From Opitutia bacterium (lineage in GTDB: Bacteria; Verrucomicrobiota; Verrucomicrobiia; Opitutales; UBA953), in the NCBI GenBank assembly GCA_003485955.1, contig DNHH01000055.1:2089-7222 (forward strand): a stretch of DNA of 5,134 bases, written 5' to 3'. Position numbers and translations under genes: made by a program. The notes beneath the pieces are model-generated. The model searched no databases. It saw nothing but the letters and a program-made list of their open reading frames with translations, and was not told where the DNA came from. Below, piece after piece: positions 1 to 5,134 of the stretch (its first letter is position 1; the number at the start of each line of letters is the position of its first letter).

Positions 1-893
1 CCGGTGATCTCACCACCGTAAAGGGGAGAGAGGTGGAGATTCTCCTGGACGATTTTCCCGGTCGCACCGGTGGCCTCGGTCATCCAGCAGGTCACTTGAT
101 CCGTACCCGGCGTCCATCCCGGCAGCCGTTGCTCCGAGTGTTCCACGTGGAACAAGTCGGTCTGCTGACGGGTGTCATGGAAGGCGAAGAGGGTAGGGGA
201 GGCATCGCCCGGCTGGGGCTCGCATTGGGTAAAATCGATGGAGGACCCGAGGATGCGCGGAGGGGTACCCGTCTTGAGTCGCTGCAGTTCAATGCCTGCC
301 TCTAAGAAACTGCTGGACAACGACTTAGCACTAAAATCGCCGAGACGCCCACCTTCGGTCTTGTTCGCCCCGATGTGCATCAAGCCCCGGAGGAAGGTGC
401 CGGTGGTGACCACGACCGTCGTGGCGTGGAACTCCAAATCCAAGTTGGTCTGTACCCCCTTCACGGCGCCTTCCTTATAGAGGAGGCCGGTGACCTGGGC
501 CTGGAAGATGGTCAGCCCCGGCTGCCCTTCGCAGAGGTGCTTCATCCGGAACTGGTAGGCCTTCTTGTCGCATTGCACGCGCGGCGCTTGCACGGCTGGA
601 CCTTTTGAGGCGTTAAGCAGACGGAACTGAATTCCGGTGACATCTGCGGTAATGCCCATTTCGCCTCCGAGCGCATCAATCTCCCGAACGATTTGTCCTT
701 TGGCCTGCCCGCCGATAGCTGGATTACAGCTCATCTGGGCCACAGTATCCACATTTCCAGTTAACAGTAAAACTTGAGAACCCATCCGCGCCGCTGCCAG
801 AGCGGCTTCCACGCCGGCATGCCCAGCCCCGCAGACGAGGACGTCGTAGGGCCGACTTGGGCCGAGGCGAATTTCTTTTCGTGGAAGTGACAT
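1..893 (-). CDS. mnmG: MnmG (GidA), tRNA uridine-5-carboxymethylaminomethyl modification FAD enzyme, N-terminal part
   Basis: The gene is read on the minus strand from the ATG at 893-891 and runs off the left edge after 297 codons, so about the first half of the usual ~620-650 residues is present. MnmG binds FAD and, with MnmE, installs the cmnm5/nm5 group on wobble U34 of certain tRNAs in the cytosol. Visible landmarks are the Rossmann dinucleotide motif CGAGHAGVEAA (residues 21-31), MSCNPAIGG (54-62, with the conserved Cys 56), the NASKGPAV segment (94-101), and LKTGTPPR (206-213). The later catalytic Cys of the GPRYCPSIEDK-type motif lies outside the window. Compared with E. coli MnmG as I recall it, there is an insertion of about 18 residues around 240-266, and this loop carries the parS palindrome. 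The gene follows mnmE by 22 bp in the same direction, so the two are likely cotranscribed. The start is supported by a G-rich Shine-Dalgarno-like run at 902-907. The reading frame has no interruptions. Confidence 0.96.
   Translation of the reverse strand, partial: MSLPRKEIRLGPSRPYDVLVCGAGHAGVEAALAAARMGSQVLLLTGNVDTVAQMSCNPAIGGQAKGQIVREIDALGGEMGITADVTGIQFRLLNASKGPAVQAPRVQCDKKAYQFRMKHLCEGQPGLTIFQAQVTGLLYKEGAVKGVQTNLDLEFHATTVVVTTGTFLRGLMHIGANKTEGGRLGDFSAKSLSSSFLEAGIELQRLKTGTPPRILGSSIDFTQCEPQPGDASPTLFAFHDTRQQTDLFHVEHSEQRLPGWTPGTDQVTCWMTEATGATGKIVQENLHLSPLYGGEIT
139..154. other. parS-like ParB-binding centromere site inside mnmG
   Basis: The 16 bases TGTTCCACGTGGAACA form a perfect inverted repeat centred on CACGTG. 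Established consensus parS for chromosomal ParB (Spo0J) is TGTTNCACGTGAAACA or close variants; this site fits it except for G in place of the first A of the right arm, the change that makes the palindrome symmetric. It is read in mnmG as codons 248-252 (Phe-His-Val-Glu-His) with flanking bases. Known gene order near many bacterial origins, mnmE-mnmG-rsmG-parA-parB, makes a parS here expected. Function is inferred: ParB would load here and spread, and SMC/condensin may be recruited. Chance occurrence of a perfect 16-bp match of this kind in 5 kb is very unlikely. Confidence 0.88.
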
Positions 894-910
894 GCGGGCG
901 ACCCCCCGCA
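893..910 (-). promoter_or_regulatory. Hairpin overlapping the mnmG ribosome binding site in the mnmE-mnmG gap
   Basis: On the minus strand TGCGGG (910-905), loop GGGTCG (904-899) and CCCGCA (898-893) can form a perfect 6-bp stem. The only Shine-Dalgarno-like run for mnmG, six G at 907-902 with 8 nt before the ATG, lies in the 5' arm and loop, and the A of the start codon closes the stem. The mnmE stop codon (918-916) is just five bases before the hairpin. A ribosome finishing mnmE would melt it, so translational coupling of mnmG to mnmE is a reasonable inference. The stem is short and may be fortuitous. There is no U-run after it, so it is not a Rho-independent terminator. Confidence 0.4.
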
Positions 911-915
911 GAGAA

Positions 916-2277
916 TCACTTTCCGATGCAGAAGGAAGCGAAGAGCTTGTCGAGCATCCGTTCGTTGTCCACCCGTCCAATCACTTCACCCAAGGCGTTG
1001 ATGCCGGAGCGAACTTCAGCCGAGGCCAACTCTGTTTCTTTCGAGCCGAGGCTTAAGTGCTGGGCTGCGTGCTCAAAAGCCTTGGCGGCACGGCGCAGGG
1101 AGTCGGCATGACGGGCCGAAACCACCAATGTTTCCCCGGACGGCACAAGGTCTGCCTTCTCTAAAAGGGCGGCGACTCCTGCACGGGCATTGCTGACACC
1201 GTCATCCGACTTTAGACAAGTGCTGAGGCGGGGTAGGTTACTTAGCCATTGGGAAAGGGCAGGGTGCGCCGGTAGATCCGACTTGTTTTCAACAACGGCT
1301 GCGTGCCCGTCTTTCAAGAGAGTCAAAAGTGCCTCAGGTAGCTCAGGGGCCGGAAGTGATCGATCGACGACCACAAGTAAGAAATCCGCGGATGCGGCTT
1401 GGGTCAGCGAACGGTCCATTCCTGCGAGCTCTAGCTCTGCGCTGCTTAAGCGAAGTCCTGCGGTATCAACCACTGTAACGGCCAACGGCAAGCCCGTCAT
1501 GCGCGCTTCAAGGTAGTCGCGGGTTGTTCCGGGTTCTGCGCTGACCAGCGCGCGTGCCTCGCCGGCAAGTGCGTTTAGCAAAGAAGATTTTCCTGCGTTC
1601 GGTGCGCCGACGACAGCGATGCGAATTCCCGAACGCAGCGCGGCATCGTGTCGTTCGGTTGCAGCGACGGCCTCGAGTTGTTGTGCGAGAGTTAAAATTT
1701 TGCTGCGCGGACCCGCAGGATCTTCGGGTGGCAAGTCTTCTTCTGGAAAATCAATATGCGCTTCAAGGATCGCCAGCGCGCTCAACGCTGCGTCTGTCCA
1801 ACGCGTAATCGAAACACCCATTTCGCCGGCTAGCTGCCTGCGCGCCGCTTCCAGAGCCCGTTCCGAGGTAGCATGAATAAGGTCAGCGACAGCTTCGGCT
1901 TGGGACAAATCCATGCGACCGTTTACAAACGCGCGCCGTGTAAACTCGCCCGGCTCTGCCATGCGAGCGCCACGTGCCAGACAATCTTCAACGATGCGTC
2001 GTACGAGTAGGGGATTTCCGTGGCAGGTAATTTCCGCAGCGGCATTCCCCGTGTGTGAGGCGCCTTGAGCATGACAGGTGACAATGACTTGATCGACGAC
2101 AGTTCCGTCGACCGAGCGCCATAAGCCCATCGATGCATGTCGCATCGCTGGTGCTTCCTTACGACTTAAGGCAGAAGTGACTAGGCTATGGGCAAGCGGG
2201 CCATCGACCCGAATAAGGGCGAGTGCGGAGGTCCCGGCCGCGGATGCGGGGGCTACCAATGTCTCACTATCAGCCAT
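916..2277 (-). CDS. mnmE: MnmE (TrmE), tRNA modification GTPase
   Basis: This is a 453-residue cytosolic GTPase, the usual family length, that works with MnmG using a folate-derived one-carbon unit to modify wobble U34. The N-terminal folate-binding/dimerisation domain (about 1-120) includes PGEFTRRAF (109-117), followed by a helical domain with MDLSQAEAVADLI (122-134). The inserted G domain shows G1 GAPNAGKSS (224-232), G2 GTTRD (250-254), G3 DTAG (271-274) and G4 NKSD (331-334). Glu 283 aligns with the catalytic Glu 282 of E. coli MnmE. The C-terminus ends in FCIGK (449-453) with the conserved Cys 450. I chose the ATG at 2277-2275 (MADSETLVAP) because it puts the family's first beta strand near the terminus; a longer open frame reaches 2418 but would overlap lysA. 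No strong Shine-Dalgarno precedes this start. The first 90 residues depart from common wording: ASAAGTSALALIR where a GRGG-IG-IR form is usual, and HTGNAAAE where YTGEDVVE is usual. Confidence 0.97.
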   Translation of the reverse strand: MADSETLVAPASAAGTSALALIRVDGPLAHSLVTSALSRKEAPAMRHASMGLWRSVDGTVVDQVIVTCHAQGASHTGNAAAEITCHGNPLLVRRIVEDCLARGARMAEPGEFTRRAFVNGRMDLSQAEAVADLIHATSERALEAARRQLAGEMGVSITRWTDAALSALAILEAHIDFPEEDLPPEDPAGPRSKILTLAQQLEAVAATERHDAALRSGIRIAVVGAPNAGKSSLLNALAGEARALVSAEPGTTRDYLEARMTGLPLAVTVVDTAGLRLSSAELELAGMDRSLTQAASADFLLVVVDRSLPAPELPEALLTLLKDGHAAVVENKSDLPAHPALSQWLSNLPRLSTCLKSDDGVSNARAGVAALLEKADLVPSGETLVVSARHADSLRRAAKAFEHAAQHLSLGSKETELASAEVRSGINALGEVIGRVDNERMLDKLFASFCIGK

Positions 2278-2371
2278 GCGGAAGCTATCCGAAGCGAGAG
2301 AGGCCTCGTGGGCAAGCGTAGGACAGGGAAAAGGCTGGAAGGGAAGGGCACACACCGCATCGTTCTTTTCC
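2278..2371. promoter_or_regulatory. Divergent intergenic interval expected to hold the mnmE and lysA promoters
   Basis: This 94-bp stretch separates the outward-facing start codons of mnmE (minus) and lysA (plus), so control signals for one or both pairs should lie here or just inside the neighbouring gene. I could not pick out a convincing -35/-10 pair on either strand. On the minus strand TTGCCC (2318-2313 region) followed by a GGATAG-like hexamer near 2287 is a weak candidate that would give an almost leaderless mnmE transcript. The plus strand has a purine-rich run GGAAGGGAAGGG at 2337-2348, which is too far (23 nt) from the chosen lysA GTG to be an ordinary ribosome binding site. No operator-like palindrome or riboswitch is visible; the interval is too short for a full lysine riboswitch. 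Confidence 0.35.
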
Positions 2372-3631
2372 GTGCCTGTAGAGACTCCACTGCTTGAGCC
2401 CGAACTTGCTCGTCGCATCGCCGCGGAGCACGGAACCCCCTGCTATGTCTACTCGCAAGCATGGCTTGAGCTACAGGCGGCGCGGATGCTCGCCTTTCCG
2501 CACGCTTACGGACTAACCGTGCGTTTTGCGATGAAGGCCTGCCCGAGCGCAGCCATCTTGCGAATTTTCAAGAAAGCTGGCCTCCATATAGACGCATCTT
2601 CTGGCTGGGAGGTGCACCGGGCCTTGCGTGCAGGTTTTGAGCCAGCCCAAATTAGTCTCTCAACCCAAGAGCTTCCCGACGACTTTGCTGAACTCCTTAG
2701 CCGAGGGGTTGAGATTAATGCATGTTCGCTCGAACAGTTGGAGTGTATCGGTCGGGCGAGGGCAGGCCACGCCATCGGCCTTCGTTTTAATCCAGGCCGC
2801 GGTTCAGGCGGTACCGGCAAAACGAATGTCGGAGGGTCCGATTCATCTTTTGGAATTTGGTATGAGTGGGCCGAGCAGGCTGCAGCCATCGCAGCTACAC
2901 ACCGGTTGCGCGTTGTGCGCATTCACACGCACATCGGCTCAGGTAGCGATCCTGCGGTTTGGCAACAAGTCGCCGACGCCAGCCTCGCGCTGGTTGGCCG
3001 CTTCCCTTCCGCTACAATTTTAAATTTAGGTGGAGGCTACAAAGTTGCCCGCGTGTCGACAGAGAAGGAGACCAGCCCCGTGATTGTCGGAGCGCCTGTT
3101 CGCGCAGCGTTTGAGAAATTTGCCGCAGAGCACGGCCGAAAACTTCATCTCGAGATTGAGCCAGGCACATTCTTGGTAGCGAACGCAGGCGGCGTGCTTG
3201 CTTCGGTGACCGATGTCGTGCGCACCGATCAACGTACGTTTGTGAAGTTAGATTCAGGTATGACAGAAATTTTGCGGCCATCACTCTACGGCGCACAGCA
3301 CCCCATCACGTTTTACCCTGTTAAAGAATCCGGATCGATGGTCGACACGGTTGTGGTTGGTCACTGTTGCGAGTCAGGCGACCTCATCACATGCGCGCCC
3401 GGAGATGCCGAAACCATTGCCCCGCGTCGCTTGCCCAAGGTCGTCAGTGGCGACCTCGCTCTTATCGGTGGCACGGGGGCGTACTGTGCCTCCATGAGCG
3501 CAAAGAATTACAATTCCTTCCCAGAGGCGCCTGAAGTTTTAGTGGGGCGCGACCAAGCCGTTCATTTAATACGTCGACGGCAGACGCTTGACCAAATGTT
3601 GGCCAACGAAGTTGTTCCGGAGGGCCTCTAA
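2372..3631 (+). CDS. lysA: Diaminopimelate decarboxylase
   Basis: This PLP-dependent fold-type III enzyme removes CO2 from meso-diaminopimelate to give L-lysine, the last step of lysine synthesis, in the cytosol. From the GTG at 2372 the protein has 419 residues, close to the 420 of E. coli LysA, which it resembles closely as I recall that sequence. The PLP lysine is Lys 55 in VRFAMKAC (50-57). Further motifs are NVGGSDSSFGIWY (152-164), HIGSGS (187-192), the phosphate-binding LNLGGGY (217-223), EIEPGTFLVA (261-270), the catalytic CESGD (333-337), GAYCASMS (369-376) and the C-terminal LIRRRQT segment (399-405). CESGD separates it from arginine, ornithine and carboxynorspermidine decarboxylases. 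The start is uncertain: the frame stays open upstream, with an ATG at 2276 giving 451 residues, but those extra residues (rich in Lys, Gly, Ser) look non-conserved. No good Shine-Dalgarno sits before the GTG. It is followed after 3 bp by a methionine-pathway enzyme, suggesting one operon for two branches of the aspartate family. Confidence 0.94.
   Translation: MPVETPLLEPELARRIAAEHGTPCYVYSQAWLELQAARMLAFPHAYGLTVRFAMKACPSAAILRIFKKAGLHIDASSGWEVHRALRAGFEPAQISLSTQELPDDFAELLSRGVEINACSLEQLECIGRARAGHAIGLRFNPGRGSGGTGKTNVGGSDSSFGIWYEWAEQAAAIAATHRLRVVRIHTHIGSGSDPAVWQQVADASLALVGRFPSATILNLGGGYKVARVSTEKETSPVIVGAPVRAAFEKFAAEHGRKLHLEIEPGTFLVANAGGVLASVTDVVRTDQRTFVKLDSGMTEILRPSLYGAQHPITFYPVKESGSMVDTVVVGHCCESGDLITCAPGDAETIAPRRLPKVVSGDLALIGGTGAYCASMSAKNYNSFPEAPEVLVGRDQAVHLIRRRQTLDQMLANEVVPEGL
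3619..3624 (+). promoter_or_regulatory. Ribosome binding site of the cystathionine gamma-synthase-like gene
   Basis: GGAGGG lies within the last codons of lysA, 10 nt before the ATG at 3635. It is the best Shine-Dalgarno match in the window, fixes the start of the downstream gene and supports translation of both genes from one message. Confidence 0.7.
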
Positions 3632-3634
3632 GCG

Positions 3635-5110
3635 ATGACCCAAGAGCGTCAGCTACCACTCGGTACCGTTTTGCCTTCTGAGCCCCACGGTACAGTTGTG
3701 TCGCTTCCAACAATGAGCGACGTCGATGGCTACGAGCGCCACTTGCCAGCCGTCCGTGAAAAAATAAAAGCGGGCTATCCTCGATTTGTCCTAAACACGC
3801 TTGTCGCGGAAGTTTGTGATCAAGCAGCCAGTCAGGTGGGATTTGACCGAACCCGTTCAGTCGCCTTGCACTCTGTGCGTGCAGCACATCAAGCCGTCGC
3901 GCTTGGGCTCCCCACGACCCATCGTTTACATAATTTTAAAAATTGGGCCTTACTTGAAGTTGATGCACCCTCTTTGGAGCGCGTTAACAAAATAGTCCAA
4001 CACGCTGGCCTACGTCTCGCCTCGCGTGCTGCCGAAGCGTGGCTCGCGAATCGCCAGGAAAGTGCCGCCGAAGCCTTGGCGACACTCTCCACATTTTTAT
4101 TACCGTGGATTAAGCCCGCGACGGTTGATGATTTTCGTATTACACCGTCCGGCATGAACGCGGTCGCTGCAGCCTTGGATGCGGCACGCTCCGTCCAACG
4201 CATCCGCGGGCGCACTGCGTGGCTGCAACTTGGCTGGCTGTATGTCGACTCTTCCGAGCTCTTGCGCAAAACACTCGCCGTCGACGAAACGTTAACAGTG
4301 ATTGAAGACGTTACGGACACGGCTGCCATTGAGCGATTCTTCGCGGCTCACCGGGGTAAAGTTGCCGCTGTGCTCACAGAACTCCCGAATAACCCGCAAC
4401 TCGCTTCGCCCAACTTAGATCACCTTTCTGCGCTTGCGGTTAAAGAGGGCGCTTTGCGCATTTTAGATCCGTCATCAAGCGGGTTGGTTAATGTAGATCT
4501 GATGCCGCATGCTGACTTGCTGGTTACAAGCCTGACGAAGTATTCGGGCGCGCGCGGCGATGTTATGGCTGGCCTGGTGGTTGTGCACCCGAGCGCCCCT
4601 TCGTGTCATGAGTTGCGCGAAGCCGCCTTTTCGTGGGTTGGTCCAGTTGCTGCCGGCGATGCACAAGCTTTAGCTGAGCAATTGCCCGAAATGGTGGAAG
4701 TCGCCACGGCGCAAAATCAAAACGCTGCCATGATTGCAGACTTTTTAGGAAAACATCCAGCCGTGAAGCGCGTGCTTACCGCAGAGCGTGGAGCGACTGC
4801 AGGCGCGTATGCAAAAGTGGCGCGCGGGCCGCACCGTCCTGGTGCGCTCATCACTTTCGATTTAAAAGGCGACTTGGGTACTTTTTACGATGCAGTGCTT
4901 TTGCCCAAGGGTCCGAGTTTTGGACTTAAGTTCACGCTACTTTGCCCATTCCTTTGGTTGGCTCACTACGACATGGTCACCACAGAAGAGGGCCGGGCGC
5001 GGATTCGTGCAGCCAACTTAGATCCAGACCTTGTCAGGCTCTCTGTTGGGACAGAGCCCCCCGAAGTCATTATCGCCGCACTTAAAGAAGCATTGGATAA
5101 ACAGGCATAA
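3635..5110 (+). CDS. Str2-like cystathionine gamma-synthase family PLP enzyme
   Basis: The 491-residue product belongs to the Cys/Met-metabolism PLP-enzyme family (fold type I). Lys 302 in TSLTKYSGARGDVMAG (298-313) is the Schiff-base lysine; Asp 278 in ILDPS should contact the PLP pyridine nitrogen; ELPNNP (249-254) replaces the common ETPSNP; SGMNAV (172-177) is the usual SGM-A segment; Arg 468 in RLSVGTE (468-474) should bind the substrate carboxylate. The protein is about 100 residues longer than ordinary bacterial MetB. Its N-terminal part, including VSLPTMSDVDGYE (22-34) and AGYPRFVLNTLV (46-57), and LGWLYVDSSELL (199-210) in place of YGGTYRL, resemble fungal Str2/Met-7-type cystathionine gamma-synthases as I recall them. 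The likely reaction is acylhomoserine plus cysteine to cystathionine, on the way to methionine; a related gamma-elimination or sulfhydrylation cannot be excluded. It is coupled to lysA (3-bp gap, strong ribosome binding site), and both pathways start from aspartate semialdehyde. No signal peptide or membrane segment is seen. Confidence 0.82.
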   Translation: MTQERQLPLGTVLPSEPHGTVVSLPTMSDVDGYERHLPAVREKIKAGYPRFVLNTLVAEVCDQAASQVGFDRTRSVALHSVRAAHQAVALGLPTTHRLHNFKNWALLEVDAPSLERVNKIVQHAGLRLASRAAEAWLANRQESAAEALATLSTFLLPWIKPATVDDFRITPSGMNAVAAALDAARSVQRIRGRTAWLQLGWLYVDSSELLRKTLAVDETLTVIEDVTDTAAIERFFAAHRGKVAAVLTELPNNPQLASPNLDHLSALAVKEGALRILDPSSSGLVNVDLMPHADLLVTSLTKYSGARGDVMAGLVVVHPSAPSCHELREAAFSWVGPVAAGDAQALAEQLPEMVEVATAQNQNAAMIADFLGKHPAVKRVLTAERGATAGAYAKVARGPHRPGALITFDLKGDLGTFYDAVLLPKGPSFGLKFTLLCPFLWLAHYDMVTTEEGRARIRAANLDPDLVRLSVGTEPPEVIIAALKEALDKQA

Positions 5111-5134
5111 TTTTCCCCGCATCGGAACTTTCAG

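Noticed and set aside
33..608. Several plus-strand open frames opposite mnmG
   Set aside because: They are antisense to an uninterrupted, strongly conserved mnmG frame and their translations resemble no protein family.
745..753. DnaA-box-like GTATCCACA inside mnmG
   Set aside because: It has one mismatch to TTATCCACA, is single, lies in coding sequence, and there is no AT-rich unwinding region; it does not support an origin here.
1963..1980. Second CACGTG core inside mnmE as a possible parS site
   Set aside because: The flanks (GAGCGC-CACGTG-CCAG) do not form the GTTN...NAAC arms needed for ParB binding.
2177..2371. Upstream extension of the lysA frame to the ATG at 2177
   Set aside because: It would overlap the mnmE coding sequence antisense, and the residues before the chosen GTG show no family conservation.
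2278..2418. Upstream extension of MnmE to 500 residues
   Set aside because: The extra 47 residues overlap lysA and precede the normal MnmE N-terminus; they look like untranslated sequence read in frame.
3462..4666. Minus-strand open frames opposite the end of lysA and the Str2-like gene
   Set aside because: They are low-complexity Ser/Arg/Ala-rich shadows of conserved plus-strand genes, with no recognisable domains or ribosome binding sites.
5111..5134. Possible terminator after the plus-strand operon
   Set aside because: There is a short T-run right after the stop codon but no preceding or following GC-rich stem within the window.

Overview
The window is a chromosomal housekeeping segment of moderately high GC with densely packed genes. 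It holds two divergent gene pairs. On the minus strand, mnmE (916-2277) is followed by the 5' part of mnmG (1-893, cut by the left edge); their products form the MnmEG tRNA wobble-uridine modification complex. On the plus strand, lysA (2372-3631) is followed three bases later by a gene for a long, fungal-Str2-like cystathionine gamma-synthase (3635-5110). The two pairs diverge from a 94-bp interval, 2278-2371. I see no RNA gene, mobile element, CRISPR array or phage-like gene. The last 24 bases (5111-5134) hold no recognisable feature, including no terminator hairpin.

The organism is a Gram-negative-type bacterium. The MnmG wording (a QAKGQIVREIDALGGEMG stretch, the VQAPRVQCDKKAY stretch, and an inserted loop before the conserved QV-C-W/Y segment) and the MnmE wording (CHGNP in place of the usual HGG) remind me most of Verrucomicrobiota, perhaps Opitutae-like. 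This is an impression from memory, not a search result.

The most notable signal is a perfect 16-bp palindrome, TGTTCCACGTGGAACA, at 139-154 inside mnmG. It matches the ParB-binding parS consensus. In many bacteria mnmE-mnmG lie beside rsmG-parA-parB and the replication origin, so this is probably a working centromere site overlapping codons for FHVEH. It implies that the window is close to oriC and that parA/parB may lie beyond the left edge.

Functionally, the minus-strand pair serves translation fidelity and, through the embedded parS, chromosome segregation. The plus-strand pair serves two branches of the aspartate family of amino acids: LysA makes the last step to lysine, and the second enzyme probably makes cystathionine on the way to methionine. 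Everything except the parS placement and the Str2-like enzyme looks like ordinary core metabolism; I found no evidence for a new defence or mobile system.
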